Source: a virus. From it: a stretch of 32,732 nucleotides of DNA. The notes under the pieces were generated by a model, which was not told where the DNA came from, did not search any database, and worked only from the letters and a program-made list of their open reading frames with translations. The translations under genes and the position numbers were made by a program. This document shows positions 14,263 through 22,722 of this stretch, piece by piece; position 1 is the first letter of the stretch, and each line of letters opens with the position of its first letter. Location of the stretch: positions 1 through 32,732 of the IMG/VR virus record IMGVR_UViG_3300043466_000942; one strand, written 5' to 3'.

Positions 14263-14703
14263 TTATCTACTTGCTCTCTCTGCGGCTAAACCGCGGAAAG
14301 CTCTATCTAAACCTATTTGTATTACAGGTATAAAATCTTTTTCTATATAACCACCTATATAAGCATCTATTGTTTTCTTTAAAAGGGGGTCTTTTGATGC
14401 TTCTTCAGCGAATGGTCTTGGATTACCAGCACCAACGCCTGTACCATTACCCCACTCTACCCATCTACCATACTCTGCTCCCGGAGGTGCAAATTGTAAG
14501 GATACATTAAAAGATATTTGAGGTAGATTTAAACTTGTTACACTTGCAGCCTGTTGCTGTGTAATCATATTAGAAGGTGTGTTGAAAGACTGTACTGTTT
14601 TATATAAGTTACCAGTCTTATAAGCAGGTTTCCAATTGCCACTTATCATATATAAGTTGGCTAGGGATTGATAGGTTTTTGCTACATCTTCTAATGTTTT
14701 CAT
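14263..14703 (-). CDS. Neck/tail-completion protein, HK97 gp10-like
   Basis: This 146-residue protein starts at MKTLEDVAKTY; the ATG shares a base with the upstream stop (TAATG at 14705-14701), which favours it over a TTG two codons upstream. The segment EYGRWVEWGN followed by GNPRPFAEEAS matches the conserved WxE/NPRPF core of HK97 gp10-type tail-completion proteins. It would sit at the head-tail junction with the connector and tail terminator encoded just before it. Confidence 0.68.
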   Translation of the reverse strand: MKTLEDVAKTYQSLANLYMISGNWKPAYKTGNLYKTVQSFNTPSNMITQQQAASVTSLNLPQISFNVSLQFAPPGAEYGRWVEWGNGTGVGAGNPRPFAEEASKDPLLKKTIDAYIGGYIEKDFIPVIQIGLDRAFRGLAAERASR

Positions 14704-15263
14704 TAGCAATCAGTTTGTACTCCTTTAACTTCTAATGCATTACCAGCTAAAACAACACCTGTATCACAAATGTTAGCCTGATTGAATGCTTCTAATTCAA
14801 AGGTACAAACCCATCCTGCTAAACCATTTGGCATTTCGTTTTTGAATGCTACTGCGTTAGGTTCTGATGTGTACTCAAATGCATTCACACCTCTATCAGT
14901 ATATGCTAACAAATCGTTTAGGATAGATAAAGTATTTGCATGAATATCAAATGTATCATCCGTACCATAGAAAGGAACATCTTGCTGATTATATACTCCA
15001 ACACTTTCATTGTTCTTATCTTTTGCTTTATCAGCAATAGTTAATTGAACTTGAAATTTAATTACTTTCTCACCAAAACGAGCAGTTGTAATTAGAATGT
15101 TTCCCAATGGATATTGAGGAAACTCATCATTATCTAAACCAAAATCATCACCATAGCTCACTCTTTGAATAGAGGGATGGTTCTTCATTATAGTTTTGAA
15201 GTAATTTACTATGTTGTAATAGAGTACATAGTTTGTACCAATGTTATTTACTACGTTAGCCAT
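14703..15263 (-). CDS. Tail terminator / head-tail joining-like protein
   Basis: This 186-residue alpha/beta protein has an N-terminal helix (NIVNYFKTIMKNHPSIQRVS), a beta segment with PQYPLGNILITTARFG, and a second half containing HANTLSILNDLLAYTD and LAGWVCTFELEAFN. This order fits tail terminator proteins. It lies between the connector protein and the gp10-like gene, the usual place for head-tail joining genes. Confidence 0.55.
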   Translation of the reverse strand: MANVVNNIGTNYVLYYNIVNYFKTIMKNHPSIQRVSYGDDFGLDNDEFPQYPLGNILITTARFGEKVIKFQVQLTIADKAKDKNNESVGVYNQQDVPFYGTDDTFDIHANTLSILNDLLAYTDRGVNAFEYTSEPNAVAFKNEMPNGLAGWVCTFELEAFNQANICDTGVVLAGNALEVKGVQTDC

Positions 15264-15266
15264 ATA

Positions 15267-15785
15267 TTATAAGTTTATTCCACCAAAATACGCATTACCC
15301 ATATCAGGATAGATTTGAGTTTGATTACCTACTGATTCGTAGTATTCAGGTATTTGATTAGAATATGAAATTAAATAGTTCTGCATTCTAGTTGCATAAT
15401 AATCAGCGTTGTTCATAGATTTTTGTAATAGATAATCTACTTCGTTTTTAGTTACTGATTTTGCTGTTTCTGTCTCATGCTTAACTGCACCTTCACTTTT
15501 GAATTGTACACCAGAGAATGGAAGATATTCCACTACTGCGTACCATATTAGTGTAGGCTTGATATGTTCTTTCATTAAGTCCTGATAAGCAGGTCCTAAT
15601 GTATTGAAAGTTCCATTTGCAATATCCTCTTGCAACTTATAAAATAATACAGTTCCTAATAAGTTAAGAATGTATTTGTCCTGTGCAGTTCTTACAAAGT
15701 TTAATAATCTATCCGCATCAATTGAACCTTGAAGTGGAGTGTTTTTGATTATATCGTTTCTTGTTATAAATAAAGCGTATGCCAT
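15267..15785 (-). CDS. Head-tail connector (adaptor) protein, DUF6712-like
   Basis: This 172-residue helical protein begins MAYALFITRNDIIKNTPLQG. It resembles the head-tail adaptor family of Bacteroidota phages (DUF6712 as I recall it): a short N-terminal beta segment, then long helices (DADRLLNFVRTAQDKYILNL, PTLIWYAVVEYLPF). It directly follows the portal gene, 8 bases after its stop, as expected for the first connector ring. Confidence 0.68.
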   Translation of the reverse strand: MAYALFITRNDIIKNTPLQGSIDADRLLNFVRTAQDKYILNLLGTVLFYKLQEDIANGTFNTLGPAYQDLMKEHIKPTLIWYAVVEYLPFSGVQFKSEGAVKHETETAKSVTKNEVDYLLQKSMNNADYYATRMQNYLISYSNQIPEYYESVGNQTQIYPDMGNAYFGGINL

Positions 15786-15793
15786 ATCGTTAA

Positions 15794-17083
15794 TTATTTT
15801 TTATATGTTTCAAAGTTCTTAGAGAAATTTGGATTAGATTTTGAATAATCCATAAGGGTTTCAGTTTCTATATTAGGGTCTACTGATGATGGGTTATCTT
15901 CAATCTCTGCAGGATTTTCAGCCTGTTCGTTAATATCATCTTGCACTTGCTCTACACTCTGACCTGTTTCTTCTGCTGTTTCTGAAAGAATTACCAATGG
16001 AGTTAATTGTTCAAAATACAATTCACTTTGCTCATATCCACCCACAGTCAAAGCTTCAGATAAGAAGTTTATGATTAGGTTTTGGAATGGAGTAATTGTC
16101 ATTGTTTGTAAAATAGAATAAGCTGTTTTCATTTCCTCTGATTGAGAACTAAATCCGTTAGCTACAGTTCTAATACCAAACAATAATGGAGATGTAATTC
16201 TATGTGCAACTAAGATTCTATCTTGTGCGTAATCTGCTACATATTTGTATTTGTCATGTAGGTTATCAGTAGAGATTATATCCAATGTTGGTTTTCTTTC
16301 TGGGTCATCGTTAAATGAAATCATAAATCTACCAGCGTTTCTAGTGCCTGTAAACTTAGATTCGATTAGGTCTTCGATTGTATCTCTTTCTTCAGGAGCT
16401 GGAATACCATTGTTCATATTAACCATCACTAATGGTAAGAAACCATTCTCAATGTTGTTAAGATGTAAGTTAGATAATTCAGCTTCAGCAAATGAGAATT
16501 GTAATGCAGGAATCCAATCAGGTAATGAATAATAATATTTGCCTGGTGAGTAATTCTTAATCCATAAGATTTCCATCTTTTCAGTAGATGTACCGAATGC
16601 AGGAATCTTCTTCTTATTTCTTTGTGCTTTATGGTCAGTCCAATCTATACAATAGAAGTAATTTTCAATCTTTGGTTTATCATATAATTTCTCAGCTCTG
16701 AAGTTTTGTACTGGAGCATGATACATTTTGATTATCTTACTATGGTCATCGTTCCAATAAACTTGGAAACAAGCATTACCAGTTAGTTTCAAATCAAATG
16801 CTACTCTTTTCATTTCTTCTTGAGGTATTAACTTACCTAAAGTTTCTTCAAATCCTTTGTTCTTAGTGTACAATCCTTTACCATATACCAAATCGGCAAT
16901 ACCCTCAATACAAGCTGCGTTAGTTGTTGAGTTGTTGTATGCATCAATTACGTTTTGGAAGAAATCATCAGGACCAATAACGCCTACTGGCACCCATTGG
17001 TATCTTGTCTTTGTATCTTCCGTTATAACTGGTATATCTTGCTGTGTAAGATTTACTACACTAAAGTTTTGATTTACTTTCAT
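15794..17083 (-). CDS. Portal protein
   Basis: This 429-residue protein has the features of phage portals: an N-terminal region about the wing (IEGIADLVYGKGLY), the central AFDLKLTGNACFQVYW, the HAPVQNFRAEK segment, PDWIPALQFSFAEAELSNLH, and the long helix region RITSPLLFGIRTVANGFSSQ before an acidic C-terminus. It should form the dodecameric ring at one head vertex and dock TerL. The ATG lies in a CTAATATG context. The terminase genes are unusually distant (about 14 kb). Confidence 0.85.
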   Translation of the reverse strand: MKVNQNFSVVNLTQQDIPVITEDTKTRYQWVPVGVIGPDDFFQNVIDAYNNSTTNAACIEGIADLVYGKGLYTKNKGFEETLGKLIPQEEMKRVAFDLKLTGNACFQVYWNDDHSKIIKMYHAPVQNFRAEKLYDKPKIENYFYCIDWTDHKAQRNKKKIPAFGTSTEKMEILWIKNYSPGKYYYSLPDWIPALQFSFAEAELSNLHLNNIENGFLPLVMVNMNNGIPAPEERDTIEDLIESKFTGTRNAGRFMISFNDDPERKPTLDIISTDNLHDKYKYVADYAQDRILVAHRITSPLLFGIRTVANGFSSQSEEMKTAYSILQTMTITPFQNLIINFLSEALTVGGYEQSELYFEQLTPLVILSETAEETGQSVEQVQDDINEQAENPAEIEDNPSSVDPNIETETLMDYSKSNPNFSKNFETYKK

Positions 17084-17084
17084 A

Positions 17085-17459
17085 TTAGTCTAAAATTATA
17101 TATTCATTATCTGTCACGTTACTAATGTACACATCTTCTAATGGTATTTGATTAACGTAATTTGTTTTGTCCAAAGGTTGAGTAGTAAATACATTAATAC
17201 TACCATGCCAAATTGAGCATGTTGTATCTGAAATGTAAGCTCTATATTCATCACCAACACTTGCACTTACTAATGTAGGTACTTGCGAAGCAGTGAATGA
17301 TAACTTACTTTCGTATGCATCATAAGAGTAATTTGACAACGATGCTGATGTATTAACAAGTGTTGTCATATCTTGTAGATATAATCTAAGGTTAGAACTT
17401 CCAGTTGGTTGTGTTCTGAATGTCCATACGTTGTTACTAGATGAGTAGTATGTAAGCAT
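17085..17459 (-). CDS. Hypothetical head/neck protein
   Basis: This 124-residue beta-rich protein (starts MLTYYSSSNNVWTFRTQPTG) has no recognised family. Ser/Thr/Asn-rich strands and the absence of charged helices suggest a structural protein. It is the first gene behind the late-promoter-like element at 17482-17491 and precedes the portal by one base, so a role in head completion is the likely guess. Confidence 0.55.
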   Translation of the reverse strand: MLTYYSSSNNVWTFRTQPTGSSNLRLYLQDMTTLVNTSASLSNYSYDAYESKLSFTASQVPTLVSASVGDEYRAYISDTTCSIWHGSINVFTTQPLDKTNYVNQIPLEDVYISNVTDNEYIILD

Positions 17460-17481
17460 TATCTCGTCTTTATGTTTCTAA

Positions 17482-17491
17482 TTTAACAATT
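17482..17491 (-). promoter_or_regulatory. Late-promoter-like element right after a terminator
   Basis: The minus strand reads AATTGTTAAATTAG, 22 bases upstream of the ATG at 17459 and 26 bases downstream of the terminator T-run (17518-17523). Since the upstream transcript ends at the terminator, a new promoter is needed here for the portal group, which makes this the best single candidate of the set. Confidence 0.5.
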
Positions 17492-17517
17492 TTAGAATTA
17501 ATTATAGTGATAAGCAT

Positions 17518-17545
17518 AAAAAAGGGTAACACCTTGTGCTACCCT
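17518..17545 (-). terminator. Intrinsic terminator after the tail tube gene
   Basis: On the minus strand AGGGTA (17545-17540) pairs with TACCCT (17528-17523), with an inner CAC/GTG extension, followed by T6 (17518-17523). It ends the scaffold-capsid-tube transcript. Confidence 0.82.
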
Positions 17546-17569
17546 CTTAATTATTTCTTTCTATACTGA

Positions 17570-18124
17570 TTAGGAATTTGTTCCTACTACGATAGTTGGA
17601 GGATTACTTACGGCACCGAATGGGTTACCAAAAGTAGAACCAGATACGAATGGAGCTGGGAATTGTTCTTGTCCAGTGAAAGTTACTGAATAACCATAAA
17701 GGTCACCAATAGCCGCACCGGTCTGAATAGTACCTGCTGTTACATCTGCACCTTCTCTTTGTCCTACCAATAGAGTATCACCTGCCATTGTGTGGATAAA
17801 GATTTGAGGTCTACCATAAGCCATCAACTTCAATTGTGTAGTCATTTCGTTGGTTAATTTCTTCAAGTTAAGAACTAATTCTTGAGAGAAGAAAGTTGTA
17901 CCATTATCACGAGATGAGTTTACAGTTTCAGTATAGCTAGAATTTCCTTTCAGGTCATATTGATACACTGTTAAGCCGGATGGTAATGATTCTAATAATG
18001 CATCTGCGTTTGCGCCAGATACTGCACCTAAAGAACCAGTATAGTTCAAAAAGAATACTGAAGCTATACCACCTACCGAATCTTTACAAGGTTCGTTTCT
18101 ACCTGCTGTTAAATTACAAGCCAT
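17570..18124 (-). CDS. Probable major tail tube protein
   Basis: This 184-residue protein starts MACNLTAGRNEPCKDSVGG, an N-terminus I associate with a conserved structural protein of Bacteroidota phages. The core has beta strands (TVYQYDLKGNSSYTETVNSS, then TTFFSQELVLNLKKL) and GYSVTFTGQEQFPAPF near the end, the look of a tail tube fold. Placement right after the capsid protein and its own terminator suggests high-level expression. A head decoration protein is an alternative. Confidence 0.55.
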   Translation of the reverse strand: MACNLTAGRNEPCKDSVGGIASVFFLNYTGSLGAVSGANADALLESLPSGLTVYQYDLKGNSSYTETVNSSRDNGTTFFSQELVLNLKKLTNEMTTQLKLMAYGRPQIFIHTMAGDTLLVGQREGADVTAGTIQTGAAIGDLYGYSVTFTGQEQFPAPFVSGSTFGNPFGAVSNPPTIVVGTNS

Positions 18125-18159
18125 AGTTTTAGTTTTTTTAAGTTAATTTGTTTTTGTTT

Positions 18160-18169
18160 TTTAACATAT
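18160..18169 (-). promoter_or_regulatory. Late-promoter-like element before the tail tube gene
   Basis: The minus strand reads ATATGTTAAA, a variant of AATTGTTAAA, 35 bases upstream of the ATG at 18124 and just beyond a hairpin at the end of the capsid gene. Confidence 0.35.
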
Positions 18170-18173
18170 TGTG

Positions 18174-18202
18174 AATGAGAGAGGGAATTTCACCCTCTCA
18201 TT
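18174..18202 (-). other. Stem-loop after the capsid gene, no T-run
   Basis: GAATAATGAGAGGG and CCCTCTCTCATTC on the minus strand form a stem of about 10 pairs with a two-base bulge and a TGAAATT loop. No T-run follows on either strand, so it is not a standard terminator. It could protect or process the 3' end of the capsid message. Confidence 0.5.
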
Positions 18203-18216
18203 ATTCATTCAATATA

Positions 18217-19170
18217 TTAATAGTTCTTATGGATAGCGATGTCCTCACCGATACCGTATTGAGTACCAGCTGTGTATCTCATAATGATTCTGTAATTTTG
18301 AGAACCATCCAAGTTAGCCATATCTAACACTCTTACTTCGTTGTGGTCAGATAATAAACCTGTTCCGAAGAATAAGTTTGATTTCTGAGCTGCAACTACT
18401 GCAGAAGATGCTAGACCAGGACAAAATGCCATTTCAATACCATTGAAGTTAAGTGGTTTCTCACCAACGTTCATTTGGTTGTTGAAACCATTTGCACCTT
18501 GTGCTCCACCAGCTAATGCTTGTTGATAAGCCTTAACTACGTTAGTTGGAACATAAATCATCAAATCTTCTTTTCCATAAACTTCTTGCGGAATAGCATC
18601 AACTAATGCACTAAGTGCAGTTAATACGTTTGCAGAAGTGATAGAACCAGATACAGATGAAGTTACAGGAGCGTTAGTACCACCTGCTACTACTGAAGAA
18701 CTTAAAGCAGTATAGATACCACCGAATTGTCCGTTAGTTGCAGTTGTACCTCTCCAAATAGATTCTTCAGTAGATTGTGCTACTTTACCACCTACATAAG
18801 AGATTAAGAAATCGTTGAAGTCTTTTGGAATCTCATCAAAAGCTGAATAGCCTAATTGTAGAGCTTCCCAAGAATCTACGAATTCTTGCTTACATAATTC
18901 AAGGTTTACTTGAAGTTCTTTTGGTTCTAAGATTCTCTCTGTAAGAGCTACAGTACCAGAAGTTGTGAAATCACAAGAAGCATCGTTTACAATGCTGTTG
19001 ACATCTATCTTTTGGATAACACTTTTGAACTTCACATTCGGCATGATTGTGATGTATTGGTTATCTAAAGTCTTAGCTGACAACAACGCTGCTGCGATGT
19101 ATTTTCCTGCAAATTCTCCAGCGTAAGTTGTAGTTACTGCTGGTTGTGCGAAATTTTGTTGTTTTCTCAT
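18217..19170 (-). CDS. Major capsid protein (HK97-fold type)
   Basis: This 317-residue protein has the layout of phage major capsid proteins. An N-arm with an AGEFAGKYIAAALLSAKTLD segment leads into a central domain (ISYVGGKVAQSTEESIWRG at about 126-144, IYVPTNVVKAYQQAL). The C-terminus has FNGIEMAFCPGL and ends with RYTAGTQYGIGEDIAIH. It lies directly after the scaffold-like gene (24 bases), the usual order. About 317 residues is short for the HK97 fold but common in small siphoviruses. Confidence 0.82.
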   Translation of the reverse strand: MRKQQNFAQPAVTTTYAGEFAGKYIAAALLSAKTLDNQYITIMPNVKFKSVIQKIDVNSIVNDASCDFTTSGTVALTERILEPKELQVNLELCKQEFVDSWEALQLGYSAFDEIPKDFNDFLISYVGGKVAQSTEESIWRGTTATNGQFGGIYTALSSSVVAGGTNAPVTSSVSGSITSANVLTALSALVDAIPQEVYGKEDLMIYVPTNVVKAYQQALAGGAQGANGFNNQMNVGEKPLNFNGIEMAFCPGLASSAVVAAQKSNLFFGTGLLSDHNEVRVLDMANLDGSQNYRIIMRYTAGTQYGIGEDIAIHKNY

Positions 19171-19194
19171 TGCTAAATGATTTTAAATTTTTTT

Positions 19195-19893
19195 TTATTT
19201 GTATAGTCTTGATAAGAAAGAGTTTTGGGTATTAGCCAAAGTATTCTTCTTACCTAATTTTACTCCGTTTTGTTTTGGTGCGTTTTCATCAATTGGTGCG
19301 CCATCCAATTTAGGAAGTTCTTCATCTTCATCAGGCTCTACTGCTGCCATAGCTACATCACCAGGTAATGGTTCTGCTTTTACTTTCTCAGCTTTCTTTC
19401 CTTCAGAGATTTCTTCTTCCTTAACTTCCATCATACTTTGAATCTTCTTCTCTAATTCTTCAATACGATATGACATGTCTTCCATTACTTTCTTCATGTC
19501 ACCATATTTTTTCATATCTTCTGAAATAGGTTCTGCAGTTTCTTCAGTATCAACTTCCTCGTCATCGCCCATGTCATCACCAGCGATAGATTCCATTTTT
19601 TCTTCTTTCTCGCCTAATTCAACATTCTCTCTTTCAGTGATTTTACCTTCAGCATCCACCATAATCTTAATTCTAACATCGTTACCTTCAGTATCTCTTA
19701 AGATTATTTCATGTTCGCCTTCAGGTGCTGGAGATTTACCATCTTCAGTTACCACATCAACCATTTCACCTACATCAAATGTAGGAGATTCTAAGATTGT
19801 TCCATCAGCAAGTTTTGCGTAAGTAAATAACACTTCTTCTTTTGCAAGAGATAAAGTTGTCATTATCTTTTTTAGTACTTCTGTTGCGTTCAT
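19195..19893 (-). CDS. Scaffolding-like head assembly protein
   Basis: This 232-residue, very acidic protein has three parts: an N-terminal globular segment (YAKLADGTILESPTFDVGEM, about 25-44) seen in Bacteroidota phage head proteins, an acidic linker (GDDMGDDEEVDTEE), and a coiled coil (KVMEDMSYRIEELEKKIQSM, about 134-153) followed by a Lys/Glu-rich end with a basic tip (SFLSRLYK). Acidic linker, coiled coil and basic C-terminus directly before the capsid gene is the layout of a scaffold. An internal ATG (MTTLSLAKEE) is a possible start. Confidence 0.62.
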   Translation of the reverse strand: MNATEVLKKIMTTLSLAKEEVLFTYAKLADGTILESPTFDVGEMVDVVTEDGKSPAPEGEHEIILRDTEGNDVRIKIMVDAEGKITERENVELGEKEEKMESIAGDDMGDDEEVDTEETAEPISEDMKKYGDMKKVMEDMSYRIEELEKKIQSMMEVKEEEISEGKKAEKVKAEPLPGDVAMAAVEPDEDEELPKLDGAPIDENAPKQNGVKLGKKNTLANTQNSFLSRLYK

Positions 19894-19925
19894 ATTATTT
19901 GTATTTTAGTTATTTAACAATTGTA
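19891..19925 (-). promoter_or_regulatory. Late leader with promoter-like element (scaffold-capsid unit)
   Basis: The minus strand has TATACAATTGTTAAATAAC (element 19913-19922), then an A-rich leader ending CAAATAATATG. The whole 35-base block is nearly repeated at 21845-21880. ATATTTTTATATA precedes it, as in front of the small terminase gene. It should serve the scaffold and capsid genes. Confidence 0.45.
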
Positions 19926-19948
19926 TATAAAAATATAGTAATTTTTTA

Positions 19949-21559
19949 TTATTCGCAAGGATTAATATTTGGATTGGTTTCGTTACCAATTACATAAAAA
20001 TCACCGCTTGATGAGTATAAATGATAAGTGTAATGGTCAGTTACAACTATGTTGCCACCTTCTGCTATTGGTGCTCCTTCATATCTTATTGCTACAAATC
20101 CATCACTTCCATCCACACCATTTTGATTATAGTATGTTGCTGCAGCTCCACCGCCTGTATTAGGTATAGGAGTTAAACTACCTGATGATGAGAATAATGC
20201 GTTACCACTACCAACGCCAGGTAAGCCTGATGTAAATAATGAAGATGTATTATCGTTTAATACAAAATCACCACTTTGTGAAAAGAAATGATATGTGTAA
20301 TCGGCAATATCATCGTATCTTATATTTCCACCTGTTGCTTTTGAACCTGTACCAGAGTATCGAATAACTACTGCCCCAGCTTTACCATCCATTTCTTGTG
20401 GGAAATATACGTTACCAAGTTGTGCTCCACCACCTCTACCAACATAGTATCCATATTGCTCTGTAGTAGCTCCGTAGCTTCCATAAGCTGGATTAGCCGG
20501 GTTCAAACTACCAAATCCACCACCAGCGTAATCGAATCCATCTACCCATTGTAATCCATTACCACCATTACCACCACTAAAATTACCACCACCAAGACTA
20601 GAACCTGATGTTCCATTTTGTGCGGCTCCACCACCACCAGCACCTAATGCACTTGTTGGTCCAATAAATGGAGTTAATAATCCCCAACTTCCAGTACCAG
20701 AATTACCTGCTGTATTTGTATTATTAGCTCCTCTACCACCTTGTGCAGATACACCAAATGCAGCTGAAGCAGTTCCGTTTGATGCAAAATCTACAAGACA
20801 ATCATACTTTCCAGCTCCACCACCACCTACACTAATAGGATATGTTTTTACAATTGGTTCTACAATAAATGAGCCAGATATTGCAGCTCCACCTCCACCA
20901 CCATAACCTGTACCACTGTTACAAGTATTAGTGTTTGTCATTGCTCCACCTCCACCACCTACAACGATGTATTCGATTTGTAATGAAGTTACTGAACCTG
21001 ATACAACAATTCCACCTCCACCACCTGAATAGTATGAAGATGAAATTAATTCACCACCATGGCATCCTAGTGTTGGTGGTAAACAACCTGGTAAGTTATA
21101 AGTCCATTGAGAACCCGAACCACCATTAGCTATTGATGCTGATGTAGATGCTCCATTTCCAGCAAATGTAGATGATGTAATGTAAACTTGAGATTTACCA
21201 CCTTCACCACCAAATGCTTCAATATTATAAAAAGCTGAATTTTCGCCTGTACTTCCAGTCCAAGCTAATGATTGTGATGTTGCTATACCACCTTTACCAC
21301 CGTTACCTACCGTAATAGGATATGATACCAATGGTTGTACACAAAAAGAGCCTGATGCAATAACACCACCATTTCCAGCTATACCAACTTTAGGAAGGTC
21401 TGAACCTGAATTAAATGAATTATTACCGGCTGCTGCTCCACCACCTGCAGGAACTATAACATACTGAATTTGAAATGGACGAAATGCCTCATTCTCTTGT
21501 TCAGTAAATTTAGCACGTTCCAAGTTGGAAGCGTTTATATTATAGTTTAAATTAAGCAT
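19949..21559 (-). CDS. Glycine-rich adhesin / receptor-binding protein
   Basis: This 536-residue protein contains many Gly runs (GGGGGAM, YGGGGGAA, AGGGGAA). After a short N-terminal anchor come two related units: IQYVIVPAGGGAA ... VSYPITVGNGGKGG, and IEYIVVGGGGGAM ... KTYPISVGGGGAG. The C-terminus has a second duplication (GGNIRYDDIADYTYHFFSQSG and GGNIVVTDHYTYHLYSSSG). Such glycine-rich sandwich domains occur in phage adhesins such as the T4-type gp38 of S16. It is probably the tip that meets the host surface. Confidence 0.6.
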   Translation of the reverse strand: MLNLNYNINASNLERAKFTEQENEAFRPFQIQYVIVPAGGGAAAGNNSFNSGSDLPKVGIAGNGGVIASGSFCVQPLVSYPITVGNGGKGGIATSQSLAWTGSTGENSAFYNIEAFGGEGGKSQVYITSSTFAGNGASTSASIANGGSGSQWTYNLPGCLPPTLGCHGGELISSSYYSGGGGGIVVSGSVTSLQIEYIVVGGGGGAMTNTNTCNSGTGYGGGGGAAISGSFIVEPIVKTYPISVGGGGAGKYDCLVDFASNGTASAAFGVSAQGGRGANNTNTAGNSGTGSWGLLTPFIGPTSALGAGGGGAAQNGTSGSSLGGGNFSGGNGGNGLQWVDGFDYAGGGFGSLNPANPAYGSYGATTEQYGYYVGRGGGAQLGNVYFPQEMDGKAGAVVIRYSGTGSKATGGNIRYDDIADYTYHFFSQSGDFVLNDNTSSLFTSGLPGVGSGNALFSSSGSLTPIPNTGGGAAATYYNQNGVDGSDGFVAIRYEGAPIAEGGNIVVTDHYTYHLYSSSGDFYVIGNETNPNINPCE

Positions 21560-21565
21560 GTTTTG

Positions 21566-21847
21566 TTATTTTAATGCTACCACACCAAATGCAGTAGAAG
21601 ATGCAGATACCGCTGTAAAGATACCAGGTATGAAACCTGATGCTGATACAAATGATAATACTGAACCATCATAAGTTTTAGCTACCAATGTTCCTTGAGT
21701 TCCGATGTACAATCCACCAGCTACAAATCCAAATGCTGGATTTTCTGAACTAGCAGATGCAAACGCTGAACCAGAAATAGCTATCACTTGTGCTCCACCT
21801 ACGAATTGTGGGTTAGTAATATACGAATTTTGAGTTTCTAATTTCAT
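21566..21847 (-). CDS. Spike-base-like small structural protein
   Basis: This 93-residue protein follows the pattern of small phage structural proteins in which GGLYIGTQGTLVAKTYDGS (about 44-62) is followed by SFVSASGFIPGIFTAVSAS and a hydrophobic end. This matches what I know of the 'spike base protein, RCAP_Rcc01079' type. It sits between two adhesin genes, behind the late-promoter-like block at 21845-21880. It may connect the spike or adhesin to the tail. Confidence 0.55.
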   Translation of the reverse strand: MKLETQNSYITNPQFVGGAQVIAISGSAFASASSENPAFGFVAGGLYIGTQGTLVAKTYDGSVLSFVSASGFIPGIFTAVSASSTAFGVVALK

Positions 21848-21880
21848 ATTATTTGTTTATTTTATTATTTAACAATTGTA
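21845..21880 (-). promoter_or_regulatory. Late leader with promoter-like element (spike-base unit)
   Basis: The minus strand has TTACAATTGTTAAATAAT (element 21868-21877) followed by an A-rich leader ending in CAAATAATATG. It is a near copy of 19891-19925 and serves the spike-base and glycine-rich adhesin genes. Confidence 0.45.
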
Positions 21881-21896
21881 AGTACTTTTTTATTGA

Positions 21897-22718
21897 TTAG
21901 ATATCATTTAGGTTAGGACCTAAATTATATAGTTCTGTAATTTCATTAGATGAAAGTATTCTATTATATAAAAGATATGAAGAAATACTACCAGAGAAAT
22001 ATCCATCAGAAGCCCAGTTAGGGTCATTTAAGAATCTATTACCAATTACAACTTGTAATGAACCAGAGTATGCAATTGGTTGTTGAGTTCCACTAGCGCT
22101 AACTGCATTATTGACGTATAAGATAAGTGAACCCGTTGATGGTCCAGATTGAATTGTTCTACTAACCATAAAATATTCAGTTGTATTCGTAGTTGCAGTA
22201 CCTGCCGTTATTGTTCTAACACCATTTGCAGATTGAGCTCTAAACTTTTGGTCATTTGCTTCATCATAACTAATACCATCAAATGTAATAGTTGGTTGCT
22301 CTACACCAGCTGCTTGGTCTGGAGCACTACCAATATTACTAACACCACTACCAGTAGGTGTATTAGTTGCTAGCTTTAACCAAGTTATTTGTGTTTGATT
22401 TGTTAGACTTGATGTTGTAAATGTTGCAGATACTACATCAGATGTTCCATTAAATACAAATGTTTTATTAGATGAATCAAATGTAGGGAATGTAGAGCCA
22501 CTAACAGGCTTTGCTTGCAATCCCCTTCCACTTATATCATACCATACAGACCCAGATGTTGGGTATGAACTAATGTTTCCTGCATTAAAGTATGCAATTA
22601 ATCCATTTTGATTAAATGGTGGTACTGATATTGGATTAGCTCCTACTTGAGTATCTCCAATGTAATAAAAGGGTATTTGTGTATTCCCTAAAAATATTTG
22701 TGTTGATTGTGTTGGCAT
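21897..22718 (-). CDS. LamG-like adhesin with shared N-terminal anchor
   Basis: This 273-residue protein opens with an anchor (STQIFLGNTQIPFYYIGDTQ) that parallels the start of the neighbouring protein at 22723-23577. The rest looks like a concanavalin/LamG beta-sandwich: GLIAYFNAGNISSYPTSGSV, WYDISGRGLQAKP, FNGTSDVVSA, and a C-terminal ISSYLLYNRILSSNEITEL, which is typical of LamG domains. It probably binds carbohydrate on the host surface. Confidence 0.68.
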   Translation of the reverse strand: MPTQSTQIFLGNTQIPFYYIGDTQVGANPISVPPFNQNGLIAYFNAGNISSYPTSGSVWYDISGRGLQAKPVSGSTFPTFDSSNKTFVFNGTSDVVSATFTTSSLTNQTQITWLKLATNTPTGSGVSNIGSAPDQAAGVEQPTITFDGISYDEANDQKFRAQSANGVRTITAGTATTNTTEYFMVSRTIQSGPSTGSLILYVNNAVSASGTQQPIAYSGSLQVVIGNRFLNDPNWASDGYFSGSISSYLLYNRILSSNEITELYNLGPNLNDI

Positions 22719-22722
22719 ATTA

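Noticed and set aside
19475-19822. Plus-strand Ser-rich ORF opposite the scaffold gene
   Set aside because: Antisense of Glu/Asp-rich codons; no promoter or start context, and the minus strand has a convincing protein.
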